A stretch of 64,000 bases of DNA from Gallaecimonas xiamenensis 3-C-1 (GTDB lineage: Bacteria > Pseudomonadota > Gammaproteobacteria > Enterobacterales > Gallaecimonadaceae): contig NZ_AMRI01000006.1 in the NCBI RefSeq assembly GCF_000299915.1, positions 102,905 to 166,904 of the forward strand, given 5' to 3'. Numbering within the stretch: the first letter of the stretch is position 1; the number at the start of each line of letters is the position of its first letter. The translations under genes were made by a program, and so were the position numbers. Positions 29,444 through 38,437 of the stretch are shown one piece after another. Under the pieces are notes generated by a model. That model did not search any database and was not told the origin of the DNA. It saw only the letters and a program-made list of their open reading frames with translations.

Positions 29444-32400
29444 TCAGGGGCAGAGCTGGTTGTTGTTGTAGGCGTCGAGGATGCCAGCCAGGTTATTGGC
29501 GAGGGCAGCGTCCCCTTGGCCTTTTTTGCCTTTGCCGAAGTAGCTGCCGTGGCCGTCGAAGCTGATGCTGCCCAACAGGGTAGCGGCTTGGCTGGCGGCA
29601 TTACTGGCAGCCGGGCAGGTTGCGGCACCGGCGTTCTGGTTCAGCAGGTAGGCAACGTACTGGGCGGCAAGGCCATAGGCCGCGTCGCTGGCCATTTTCT
29701 TGCCATCTTTAATGACGCTTTCGTCCGCCACATCCCGTTTATCCAGCAGGTCTATCACGTAGGCGCAATCCGGGTCCGCATTGGTCGGATCGGCGTCGCC
29801 CAGGGTGAAGCCGGGATACAGGGTGATGGGCAGGTTTTGGTCCATGGTCCAGTCTTGGTGGCCTTTACCGTCGCAAGACGTCCAGTTTTTCCAGTAGCCG
29901 ATGGTCCGTGCGTCGCCTCCGGGCGGGGGCACGTCATCGATATGGAAGGTCCTGGTCTCACCGGGCATCAGGGTGAAGCTGATACATTCGGTAGAGTTGT
30001 CTACGTCTGGGTTACCACCGCCAGGTACGAACCAAGTGTCGCCGTCCAGGCTGTTGTTGGCCCAGCCCGGTTGCATGTTGGTTTCGCAGAAGGCGTACTG
30101 GATGGGAGCCCCACCGCCGTCGTAGATCCGCAGTTTGGCCATGCCACCCACATTGGTGCAGTTTTCACTGTCGCCGTTGCAGCTGAACATGACGGACTCG
30201 CCGGTAGCCAGCGGGCCTGCCGCTGTCGCACTGGCGATGGCGCCGCCAGTGGCGTCACCGAGGCGGAGCTCGAAGGTGAATTGCTCACCTGCGGCCAGGT
30301 CCATACCGGCCAGGGTTTTCACTACGTCGACCATGCCACGTTGTACGTTGTGGAAGGTACAGGTGACGATTTCACCAGGGGCGAGGCCGATATTGCCCGG
30401 GTTGGAGCCGTCGTCACAGCTGGAGGCAGTGAGATCCCACCCTGCGGGTACGGATTCACCGACACCGTAGCTGCCAGGCAGCAACCAGCCGGAGTCGTTG
30501 CTTTGACCATGCATCAGGGCGAAGGGTGCGCCGTAGCTGCTGGTAAAGTCGAAGGCCACGCCGGTGTCGTTCGGCTCGGCTTCTTTCACGACGATGATTT
30601 TGCCGCGTTTCTGGTTGGTGAAGGTACAGGTAACCACTTCACCGGCAGCAACATTGTAGGTGGCGGTGTTACCACTGCCGTTGCTGTCGCCGTCGTCGCA
30701 GTTGATGCTCAGCAGATCCCAACCTACCTGGTCGGCTTCTGTGATGTTGTAAGAACCCGGCAGGACTTCTTTCATGTCCATGCCACCGTTTTGCAGCGTG
30801 GTGTTGATTTCACCGCTGAAGTCAAAGTCGCCGTCGCCGCCGATTGTGACTTTCTTGAGGATGATCTTGCCGCGCTTGCGGTTGGTGAAGGTACATACCA
30901 CCAGCTCACCGTCGTCGACGCTGATGGTGGCGGTGCGGGTACCCAGGTCCCAACTGGTGGGTTGTGGGTTGACGCCGTCTTTAGGATCGACGCACACCAG
31001 GCCTATCAGGTCGTAACCCTGGGCATTGGGATCGTTCTCGGTCACGGTGTAGACCCCGGCCGCAACGTTGAAGTCGCTTTGGTTGGGGTTAACCACAGTG
31101 GTGTCGAGGTCGAAGGCCAAGGGCGGGAAGGTAGCGGTGTAACCGAACAGGTCGGTTCCGCCGATGCTTTCCTTGACGATGCGGATGATACCGGGAGCCT
31201 GGCCACGTTCGTTGGTGAAGGTACAGGTAACCACTTCACCGGCTTCAACGTTGTACAGGGCTTCGCCGCTTAGGGTATCGCCGGCACTGTTGTTGTCGTC
31301 GCAGACGATGCTGGACAGTGACCAGGGCGCTCCGGGGCCGCTCTCACCTATCAGGTAAGCGCCGGGGACCACTTCGAAGGAGGTGCTGTCTTTGCCTGCC
31401 GGACCGTAACCACTGGGGGTCAAGGCAAAGTTGCCTTGAGTACCGAAGAAGTCGAAGTCTCTGGCTTCAAAGGGCACGCCTGCGGTGCTTTGGGCGATTT
31501 TCTCGACGATCAGCATCCCGCGTTTGGTGTTTTCGAAGGTACAGGTGACGGTTTCACCGGCTTCAAGACCGATGTTGGCCGGGTCTGAGCCGTCGTCACA
31601 ATAGCTGTTGGTCAAATCCCAACCGGCCGGAACGACTTCAGCGATGCTGTAGGTGCCGGGCAGCAGGGGGTCGGAGGCATCAGAGGCGGTACCACCTGAG
31701 GTGGTCAGCTGGTTAAGCAGGCCGTCGATGCTGTGGGTAAAGTCAAAGGTGCCGTCACCACCGAAGGTGTTTTTCACCAGGATGATTTGGCCACGTTTGG
31801 TGTTTTCAAAGGTACAGGTGAAGGTCTGGTTGGCATCACCAGGGAGGTTCACGCTGAAGCTACAGGTTTTGGCGCCGATATCGCCGGCACCGCCAGCAGG
31901 CGGGGTAACACCGGTGAGATCCCAGCCCGCTTGTTGGGTTTCGGTCAGGGTGTAGCTGCCTTCGCCCAAATCGGCGCTAAAGGCGATTTGACCACCGGCA
32001 GTGACGCCGTTTTCGTTGACACCGGGGCCACTCAGGTTGAAGGCCCAACCGTCTTCATAGCCGGCCGGTACAGTGACTTTCACCACTTTGGCCTTGGCTT
32101 TGTCGGGGTTGTTGGTGAAATCAACGCTGCCTGCACAGTTGGGCAGTACGATGTTGTCCGAGTCGAAGTTGCTGACGGCGGTGAAGCCGGCGGTGGGCAA
32201 CTCGGTCACTTCGTACAGGCCGGGTGACAGGTTGTTGAGGGTTTGCTGCCCTGAGGTTTCCCCTGCCAGCAGGGTAATGGAGGCAGAGGCCATGCCATCA
32301 GGACCGTTGATGTCGAAGTCGAAGGTGGCGCTTTCGGCCCCTTGCAGTATGTCTTCGCTCAGGGTTTTGTTGATGGTCAGGCTGACGTAGGCATCGGAGC

Positions 32401-33838
32401 TGATGTCGACGCTGGCGCTGTCGCTGTCGGAGAAGCCGTCAGAAGCATTAAGGGTGGCGGTGTCTGACAGTACGCCACTGGTGATGCGGGGCTCGTCCAG
32501 GTACACGGTTTTCACGAAGGTGACGGAACCGGCACCGGATTGAACAGCAGATTCCCAGACCACGGGACCAGTGGTTTCATCCCCTTGGTTGTAGCCGATA
32601 AAGCTACCGCCGGCGCCGCTGAAGCTGTCTACCGAGAAGCTCAGGCCTGTACCTGAAATGTTCTCTTCGTCGGTGATAACGGCAGTGGCGTTAAGCAGCT
32701 GGCCTTGTTGGATATCGGCACTGGCTTCGGCTGTGGTGGTACCGGGTACCGGAACCATGGTGATGAGGTCAATGTATTGGGCGCTGGCCAGGTCATGGAG
32801 ATTGCTGACGTTGGCGGGAGCGTCGAATTCATGTTCCAACACCACCACCATGCTGCCAGCCGGTACCAGCACTTCCATGCCGACTACCGTATCCAGCAGT
32901 TCGTCCCCCATGCCCAGGTCACCGTAGATCTTGTCGGTGGCTTTGACGTTGATGTCGCGGGTTGAGGGGTTGGTGGCCTTGACCGTGGTCATCACTTTGA
33001 CCATGCCGGGGGTGGTGTTCACCACTTGCCAGGACACGGTGATTTCGGTCTGTTTGCTAAAGTCGCCCTGATCCAGTTGGCAGCTGTCACCAAAGGCAAG
33101 GTTGGCCGGGTTGGCTTCCTTGGTGACTTCCCAAACGTAGGCGGAGTCCTGAGTGGCAGACATGGTCTTACTCAGTTCCTGCGGGGCGATTTCGGCGACC
33201 GGCAGGGAGATGGTGCGCTGCCCTATGCTGTCGAAGTTTTCCTTGAGCAGTTGGGACTGCAAGGAAGACCCGCTGTAGAGGTGGGCGCCCAGGGCCAAGC
33301 GCTGCGCATAGTCGAATACGCAGGTGGTGTTGGGTTCCTGGTGGATCTCCAAAAGCCGGTTGATGGTGGTTTCCACGCCGCCGATGACACCGGGGGTTTT
33401 CTCAATGGGGCCAACACTCACCAACTGGCAGCTGGCGGCGGATTTGGCGGCATTGATCACCGGTACGGTAATGACGTCCCAACCTTCATAGCCGTTCAGC
33501 AGGTTGTCGCCGCCGACGCGCAGTTTGTAGGTTTGGGAAGGGTCATTGGGGCCTGTCTTGGTGGTAAGACGGTGTGGCACCAGGTCCAGCTCACTCCAGC
33601 TCTTACCCAGGTTACCCGTGGTGTAGCCGTTGTCGCTGCAGATGGGCACAGAGGCTGGCCCGCCGGGGAAAGATATGGTGCCGCCGTGGTCCAGGTTACA
33701 ACCTTCCTGGGTAAAGGCGACGCCGTCTGGGTCAGCGGCGAAAGCCGGTGGCCCGAAGAGGCCCAGCAGAAGCACCAGCCAGAAGCTGGCAAGGCGTCCT
33801 GTCGTGAGCCATCTTATTGAAGAGATGGAACTTTGCAT
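29444..33838 (-). CDS. Very large secreted repeat protein (prealbumin/SpaA-like domains)
   Basis: The 1464-residue protein starts MQSSISSIRW after a GGAGG site (an ATG 21 bases earlier is rejected) and has a signal peptide ending PPAFA. The N-terminal third is a diverged beta domain. The rest holds about eight repeats of a prealbumin/SpaA-like type: GDFDF..., PGSY-x-ITE, GWDL, CDDG, and the near-constant GEVVTCTFTNxKRG between units. The C-terminus has TIGYWKNWTSCDGKG. There is no LPXTG or outer-membrane anchor. It is probably a fibre-like surface or released protein exported by the nearby T2SS; the function is unknown. Confidence 0.8.
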   Translation of the reverse strand: MQSSISSIRWLTTGRLASFWLVLLLGLFGPPAFAADPDGVAFTQEGCNLDHGGTISFPGGPASVPICSDNGYTTGNLGKSWSELDLVPHRLTTKTGPNDPSQTYKLRVGGDNLLNGYEGWDVITVPVINAAKSAASCQLVSVGPIEKTPGVIGGVETTINRLLEIHQEPNTTCVFDYAQRLALGAHLYSGSSLQSQLLKENFDSIGQRTISLPVAEIAPQELSKTMSATQDSAYVWEVTKEANPANLAFGDSCQLDQGDFSKQTEITVSWQVVNTTPGMVKVMTTVKATNPSTRDINVKATDKIYGDLGMGDELLDTVVGMEVLVPAGSMVVVLEHEFDAPANVSNLHDLASAQYIDLITMVPVPGTTTAEASADIQQGQLLNATAVITDEENISGTGLSFSVDSFSGAGGSFIGYNQGDETTGPVVWESAVQSGAGSVTFVKTVYLDEPRITSGVLSDTATLNASDGFSDSDSASVDISSDAYVSLTINKTLSEDILQGAESATFDFDINGPDGMASASITLLAGETSGQQTLNNLSPGLYEVTELPTAGFTAVSNFDSDNIVLPNCAGSVDFTNNPDKAKAKVVKVTVPAGYEDGWAFNLSGPGVNENGVTAGGQIAFSADLGEGSYTLTETQQAGWDLTGVTPPAGGAGDIGAKTCSFSVNLPGDANQTFTCTFENTKRGQIILVKNTFGGDGTFDFTHSIDGLLNQLTTSGGTASDASDPLLPGTYSIAEVVPAGWDLTNSYCDDGSDPANIGLEAGETVTCTFENTKRGMLIVEKIAQSTAGVPFEARDFDFFGTQGNFALTPSGYGPAGKDSTSFEVVPGAYLIGESGPGAPWSLSSIVCDDNNSAGDTLSGEALYNVEAGEVVTCTFTNERGQAPGIIRIVKESIGGTDLFGYTATFPPLAFDLDTTVVNPNQSDFNVAAGVYTVTENDPNAQGYDLIGLVCVDPKDGVNPQPTSWDLGTRTATISVDDGELVVCTFTNRKRGKIILKKVTIGGDGDFDFSGEINTTLQNGGMDMKEVLPGSYNITEADQVGWDLLSINCDDGDSNGSGNTATYNVAAGEVVTCTFTNQKRGKIIVVKEAEPNDTGVAFDFTSSYGAPFALMHGQSNDSGWLLPGSYGVGESVPAGWDLTASSCDDGSNPGNIGLAPGEIVTCTFHNVQRGMVDVVKTLAGMDLAAGEQFTFELRLGDATGGAIASATAAGPLATGESVMFSCNGDSENCTNVGGMAKLRIYDGGGAPIQYAFCETNMQPGWANNSLDGDTWFVPGGGNPDVDNSTECISFTLMPGETRTFHIDDVPPPGGDARTIGYWKNWTSCDGKGHQDWTMDQNLPITLYPGFTLGDADPTNADPDCAYVIDLLDKRDVADESVIKDGKKMASDAAYGLAAQYVAYLLNQNAGAATCPAASNAASQAATLLGSISFDGHGSYFGKGKKGQGDAALANNLAGILDAYNNNQLCP

Positions 33839-33989
33839 ATGCAACCTCCAAAGGGCCAAACCGGCTTTTTGCCGGTAGGCCTGTTCCCCTCACCACCCTG
33901 TTGGCCGCTTCCATTGCCGTGGTCTGGCCGCCTGGGATCCGGGGGAGTTTGTGTGTGTTCGACAGGGATGTCGCTCAACAACACTGCAG

Positions 33990-34029
33990 GCATTTGCTGT
34001 CGAAGCCCGTCCGGTTACCCGGAAAATGC
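33990..34029 (-). promoter_or_regulatory. Candidate structured RNA element in a 5' leader
   Basis: On the - strand GCATTT pairs with AAATGC (34024-34029 and 33990-33995). Inside it TCCGG-GTAA-CCGGA (34019-34023, 34010-34014) forms a hairpin with a GNRA loop. The bases required for a GEMM riboswitch are not present. No known family is recognised. Confidence 0.3.
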
Positions 34030-34212
34030 GGCTTATCTGTAGGCAACAGTCGTGCCTCTTTGGCAACCCATTGAATTAAATGGATAAAGGATGATTTCCC
34101 CTGGCAACCACCCCGGCTTTTGTTGCAGGCCTGTAACGACAAAAAGCCTTTCTATAGGTATCTGCTTGTTTAGCTTGGGGTTTAGTTGATGAATGGCTGT
34201 ATCGGAAAAGAA

Positions 34213-34233
34213 ACAGGGCGCTGTGCGCCCTGT
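34213..34233 (-). terminator. Probable terminator of the T2SS operon
   Basis: ACAGGGCG / CGCCCTGT with a 5-nt loop lies 18 bases after the gspD stop. On the - strand it is followed by TTCTTTTCC, a modest U-rich tail. Confidence 0.65.
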
Positions 34234-34250
34234 CAGTATTTGGAAGGGGC

Positions 34251-36362
34251 TTAGAGGTTGGAGAAATCCATCCCCTTGAGTTTGCTGCGGTATTCTTCTG
34301 TTACCTCACGGGCTTCTTCGCGGCTGCCGACGGCGGTGGGAGTCAACATTACCACCAGCTCGGTGCGGCGGTTGCTGGTGCCCTTGGAGCCGAACAGCCA
34401 ACCCAGTACCGGTATATGGCGCAGCCCAGGCACACCGCCGCTGTCGTTGGACTTGTTCTCGCGGATAAGGCCCCCCAGCACCAGGGTTTCACCGCTCTGT
34501 ACCGCCACCGACGTGTCGATGCGCCTTTGGGTGATGGTGGGGCTGTCGATATCCGAGGTGGTGGTGCGGGCCACGTCGTTGACCTCCTGAAGGATATCCA
34601 GCACCACCATGCCGCCGGAGTTGACCCTGGGGGTCACTTCCAGCAGCACCCCGGTGTCTTTGAACTGGATGGTGCTGGTGACATTGCCCAGGTCAGAGGA
34701 GGTGTTGGTGGTCTGGGAGGTCCTTACCGGCACCTGGTCACCTACCCTGATGGTGGCAGTATGGTTGTCCAGCACCATCAGAGAGGGTGAAGACACCACA
34801 TTGACCTTGGAGTCGGTGGCCAGGGCGTTGAGCAGCACCCGGGTACCGGCGGCGTCGAACACCTCGAAGCTGGCCGAGGGCAGGAAGTCGTCTGGGGTGA
34901 CCAGGGGCAGGCCGCTACCCAGCACGCCCCGGCCACTCTTGCCGCCGATGCTATTGGTGAAGAACCACTGCAGGCCGTAGCGCAGTTCGTCTTCCAGGGT
35001 CACCTCCACTATGGTGGCTTCCACCAGCACCTGCAGCGGCAGCACGTCGAGCCGCTTGATGGCCTTGTAAACCTTGTCGTAGTCGCTGGCGGTGGCCATC
35101 ACCACCAGGGCGTTGTTTTCCTCGTCGGCGATGATGCTCACTTCCCCTACGTCCAGGCTGGACGGGTCCAGCCCCCCTGACACCGAGGTGGTAACGCTGG
35201 GGCTGGTGTCGCCTTCACTGGCGGCCGGGGTGATCCTGGTGCTTTGTGGCCTGTCCTGGCGGTTTTTGCGCTGGCCTTCAAAGAGTTGGTTGAGCATTTC
35301 GGCCATGCGCCCGGCTTTGCTGTTTTGCACGTAATAAACAAACATGCTGGGGCTCTTGGGGTTTTCGGCCCTGTCGAGCCTTTCCACCCAGGTGCGGGCG
35401 TCCTGCAGGTATTTGGATTGGGGGGTGATCACCAGCAGGGCATTGAGCCTTTCGATGGGCACAAAGCGCAGCATACCGGCCAAGGGGCCTTCGGCCTTGT
35501 CACCGAACACCGATTCCAGTTCGGCGGACAGGGTACTGGGGTCCACCGCCTGGAGCCGGAACAGCCCCACCGACATGCCCTTCATCTGGTCTACGTCGAA
35601 CACCTTGATGGTGTTGCGCAGGTTCACCAGGTCCGACTGGGTGCCGGCCAGGGTCAGCAGGTTGCGGTGCTCGTCGGCTTGGATAATCCCTTGCTTGGGT
35701 TTGATGGGCTCCAGCAGCTTGGCCATCTCCTTGGCGGAAATGTACTGCAGGGGCATCACCAACATTTGGTAACCCCGGTTGGCCGACAGCTTGGCCCTGG
35801 GGCTGACCGACCCACCGGCCCCGTCCAAGGGCACGACTTTGTAGATCCCCTGGTTCTCCACCAAGGCGGCGCCGTTGGCCTGGAGCAGGGTTTCCAGGGT
35901 GGGCAGCAGGGCATCCTTGGCGATGGGCTTGCTGGTTTGCAGGTTGACCGCCCCTTGGACTTTCGGGTCCAGGCTGTAGTTGACCTGCATGATGTCCCCC
36001 AGCACCGTTTTCACCACCTCACTGATGTCGGTGCCTTGGAAGTTTAGGGTGACATCCCCCTCGGCAGGGGGTTGGCCCGCCGTCTGGTTGGAAAAATTCA
36101 CGAACTGCCCCGAGCCCTGGTACAGCTCGGAGCGGACCGGTGTTGCCACCTGGGGGTTGGGATCGGCATCCGAGTAGCGGAAGCTACCGTCCCCGGTCCT
36201 GGCCTGGTCATACAGGCTGGGCCGCTTTTTTACCGGTGCCGGGCTGTCGTTGCGCAGGGGATTGTCCCTGGCGTGGTCACCCCCTGGCGCCCAGGCGCAG
36301 GACAGGATAAACAGACCCGACACCAGGGCCAGGGTCAAGCGTATTGACGAGCTGCCGTTCAT
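34251..36362 (-). CDS. gspD: Type II secretion system secretin GspD
   Basis: GspD forms the outer-membrane exit channel. The 703-residue protein starts MNGSSSIRLTL after a GGAGG site; its leader ends FILSC, a plausible though imperfect lipoprotein cleavage site. N domains include VTLNFQGTDISEVVKTVLGDIM and LLPTLETLLQANGAAL. The C-terminal secretin core has VPVRTSQTT, VLLEVTPRVN and the GGLI...VPGLRHIPVLGWLFGS signature. It is the last gene of the operon, as in Xanthomonas xps loci. Confidence 0.95.
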   Translation of the reverse strand: MNGSSSIRLTLALVSGLFILSCAWAPGGDHARDNPLRNDSPAPVKKRPSLYDQARTGDGSFRYSDADPNPQVATPVRSELYQGSGQFVNFSNQTAGQPPAEGDVTLNFQGTDISEVVKTVLGDIMQVNYSLDPKVQGAVNLQTSKPIAKDALLPTLETLLQANGAALVENQGIYKVVPLDGAGGSVSPRAKLSANRGYQMLVMPLQYISAKEMAKLLEPIKPKQGIIQADEHRNLLTLAGTQSDLVNLRNTIKVFDVDQMKGMSVGLFRLQAVDPSTLSAELESVFGDKAEGPLAGMLRFVPIERLNALLVITPQSKYLQDARTWVERLDRAENPKSPSMFVYYVQNSKAGRMAEMLNQLFEGQRKNRQDRPQSTRITPAASEGDTSPSVTTSVSGGLDPSSLDVGEVSIIADEENNALVVMATASDYDKVYKAIKRLDVLPLQVLVEATIVEVTLEDELRYGLQWFFTNSIGGKSGRGVLGSGLPLVTPDDFLPSASFEVFDAAGTRVLLNALATDSKVNVVSSPSLMVLDNHTATIRVGDQVPVRTSQTTNTSSDLGNVTSTIQFKDTGVLLEVTPRVNSGGMVVLDILQEVNDVARTTTSDIDSPTITQRRIDTSVAVQSGETLVLGGLIRENKSNDSGGVPGLRHIPVLGWLFGSKGTSNRRTELVVMLTPTAVGSREEAREVTEEYRSKLKGMDFSNL

Positions 36363-36381
36363 ATCGACCTCCGTCGCCTCT

Positions 36382-36828
36382 CTAGGGACCCTTGCGGTTG
36401 TCCCTTTGGTTGTTGTCTTGCGGTCTGACGTTCCTGGCCTTGGGGCGCTCCGCTGCCTTGAGTTCCAGCTCCACCTTTTCATCCCCGGCTTGCAAGGTAA
36501 CCGATTGGGGTTGGATGGAGATCAGTTGCCAGTTGTCATCCAGCGGTTGTCCTTTGGCCAGCGTCAGCCGACGCGGCCCCTTTATTTCGGTAAAGAGCGC
36601 CAGCTGTTCCTGGTCGCGGATCACCACACCCGACAGTAGCCATTTGCCCTTGATTGCCTGGGCGTCGGCACTGCTGGCGTTGCTCCCCCTTGGCTGGCGG
36701 TCGGGGGAGAACAGGTTCTTCTGGTTGATGATGCTGTAGCTGTCCAGGGGCGGCACCATCGGCAGGTCCTGGGCCGGTTCGGCGGCCAGGGCCAGGGTGC
36801 AGGGCAGCAGCAGGACGAGGATTCTCAT
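36382..36828 (-). CDS. gspN: XpsN/GspC-like T2SS inner-membrane or periplasmic component
   Basis: The 148-residue protein has a signal-like start (MRILVLLLPCTLALAAEP) and a small beta domain with WLLSGVVIRDQEQLALF, RRLTLAKGQPLDDNWQLISIQP, similar to the homology region of GspC and of XpsN. It ends in a charged Asn/Arg-rich tail. Its place between gspM and gspD equals that of xpsN. In Xanthomonas XpsN links XpsL/M to the secretin; the same role is inferred here. No other gspC is in the operon. Confidence 0.75.
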   Translation of the reverse strand: MRILVLLLPCTLALAAEPAQDLPMVPPLDSYSIINQKNLFSPDRQPRGSNASSADAQAIKGKWLLSGVVIRDQEQLALFTEIKGPRRLTLAKGQPLDDNWQLISIQPQSVTLQAGDEKVELELKAAERPKARNVRPQDNNQRDNRKGP

Positions 36829-37406
36829 GGCTGCTCCTTGCCCATGTAGGCGGTGAGTTCAAAGCGGATATCCAGGCTCGGCACGGCGGGCCTGTTGTCA
36901 TTGCGTATCGGTACCGGGGCGGCGCTGACGGTGAGGTTGTCGACGAACAGCAAGGGCCGGCTTTGCTCCAATTGGTGCAACAGGGCGACCAGATCGCCGG
37001 TTTCCCCCTTGAGAACCACGGCCAGGGTGACCTTGGGCTGGCCGCCCTGTTCGGTGGTGGTCAGGGTCTGGGTGCTGACCAACTGGCCACTGCCGGCTTC
37101 TACCGCTTTGGTGAGTAGCCGTTGCAGGCGAGCGGCCGCCAGTGGCGCCTTGGTTTCGGGCAGGAACAGGCCGTCGGCCGGGTTGCGCTGACGCAGGCTT
37201 TCCAATTGCGCCTTGAGCTGGTCTTCTTCTCCGGCCAGGCGGCTGATGTGCTCAATCTGGTTTTGCAGCCTTTCAAGCTCGCTACCGTCCTGTTGCCAGC
37301 GGGCCAGCCAGGGGGCCAGTAGCAGGCTGTAGCCCAGCCACAGCAACAACAGCAATAGCAGCAGGGCCAGCAGGCGCTGCACCAGGGGCGGCAGGTTGGA
37401 CATCAT
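36825..37406 (-). CDS. gspM: T2SS assembly-platform protein GspM
   Basis: The 193-residue protein has one N-terminal membrane helix (QRLLALLLLLLLLWLGYSLLLAPWL), a coiled-coil segment around residues 40-75, and a periplasmic ferredoxin-like domain, the GspM layout of Xps-type systems. It supports GspL in the inner membrane. GGGAGGG precedes the ATG. It overlaps gspL by 4 bp and gspN by 4 bp. Confidence 0.85.
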   Translation of the reverse strand: MMSNLPPLVQRLLALLLLLLLLWLGYSLLLAPWLARWQQDGSELERLQNQIEHISRLAGEEDQLKAQLESLRQRNPADGLFLPETKAPLAAARLQRLLTKAVEAGSGQLVSTQTLTTTEQGGQPKVTLAVVLKGETGDLVALLHQLEQSRPLLFVDNLTVSAAPVPIRNDNRPAVPSLDIRFELTAYMGKEQP

Positions 37407-38437
37407 GGCTGGCCCTCCCGCAGTTTGGCTGTCAGGGCAAAGCGCTCCCGCTGGCTGCGGGGGTTGACGGTGACAGGTGATATAAATCGGGCGTCCTGCA
37501 GCAGCGGCGATTGCTCCATCAGCCCCACCAGGGTGGAGGCGTCCGCCGATTCTCCCAGTAGCCTCAGCTCCTGGTCCTTGACCTCCAGGCGGCTGATCCA
37601 GGTGTGCTGGGGAATGCGCTGGGTCAGCTCCTTGAGCAGATCCAGGGCCGATACCTGCTGGCGTTTACGTTGCACCAGGGCCTGGGCACCGTCGGTCAGC
37701 AGGCTGATCTGTGCCTTGACTGCCATGGCCCGCTCGGCGGCGGCCTTGGGGGCGGCCAGCTGCTCTTGCAGTTCCTGGATGCGGCTCTCCCGCCAGACAA
37801 GGGGCCCTATGGCCAGGACCAGCAGGGCGGCCAGGGCCAACAGCCAGGCAAAGCGCCCCGGCCCCTGGCTTTGTTTACCGGCCAGGGAGATGGTGGGCAT
37901 GTCGGGGGCGTCGGTCCCCAAGGCGCTGACTTTCAGGCCCAGCAGGTCAAGCTGTTGCAGCAACGGGGCCAGGCTGTCTTTGCTGACCACCATCAGCATC
38001 AGGCTGAGACGGTCTGAGCTGCGGTCCAACCCCAGCTCCTTGAAGGCAAAATGCACCTGCTCGGCGCTGAAGGGGGTGTAGCGGTTCATCTCGAAACGCA
38101 GCACCTCCTCCAGGCGGTTGCGGGCCGCCCCCGGCAGCTGCACCACTTTCGCCAGCACCTGCTCTTTTGGCAGCAGCAACAGTACCTTGCCGGCTTTTTG
38201 GGCCAGGGTGGCCAGCTGTTGTTGCTGGGCCTGGCTGAGCTGGTCTGCCAGCAAAGGGGTGGCGCCCTTGTCGGTCAGCCAATGGAGGCCGTCGGGCTGG
38301 GCGCTGATGATCAACGGCTTGTGGTGGCGGCCCGAGGCTTGGCGCCAGGAAGCAGGTAGCAGTCCTTGCAGCTGGCTGGTCCACCATTGCCAAAAGGGTC
38401 TTATGCGGGCCTTGAGATCGCTGGCGGCGCTGTTCAT
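37403..38437 (-). CDS. gspL: T2SS assembly-platform protein GspL (PilM/PilN-like)
   Basis: GspL recruits the ATPase GspE to the inner membrane. The 344-residue protein has a cytoplasmic actin-like part (LIISAQPDGLHWL, VVQLPGAARNRLEEVLRFEMNRYTPF), one membrane helix near 195-213 (WLLALAALLVLAIGPLVW), and a periplasmic PilN-like domain with a coiled coil and DLLKELTQRIPQHTWI. It is shorter than E. coli-type GspL, matching the Xps class. It is translationally coupled to gspK by a 4-bp overlap. Confidence 0.87.
   Translation of the reverse strand: MNSAASDLKARIRPFWQWWTSQLQGLLPASWRQASGRHHKPLIISAQPDGLHWLTDKGATPLLADQLSQAQQQQLATLAQKAGKVLLLLPKEQVLAKVVQLPGAARNRLEEVLRFEMNRYTPFSAEQVHFAFKELGLDRSSDRLSLMLMVVSKDSLAPLLQQLDLLGLKVSALGTDAPDMPTISLAGKQSQGPGRFAWLLALAALLVLAIGPLVWRESRIQELQEQLAAPKAAAERAMAVKAQISLLTDGAQALVQRKRQQVSALDLLKELTQRIPQHTWISRLEVKDQELRLLGESADASTLVGLMEQSPLLQDARFISPVTVNPRSQRERFALTAKLREGQP

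Larger units (their letters stand above)
33839..34250 (-). other. Long leader region of the giant repeat-protein gene
   Basis: About 410 bases lie between this gene and gspD with no credible coding frame. A hairpin ACCGGC-AAAAA-GCCGGT (33860-33876) lies about 10 bases before the Shine-Dalgarno. A further folded segment is listed at 33990-34029. Mixed AT-rich sequence at 34060-34200 may hold the promoter, but no clear -35/-10 pair could be fixed. Confidence 0.5.

Noticed and set aside
33839..34100. A second c-di-GMP riboswitch before the giant repeat protein
   Set aside because: The conserved GGCAAA and GACGCAAAGCC segments are missing; only a similar tetraloop hairpin occurs.
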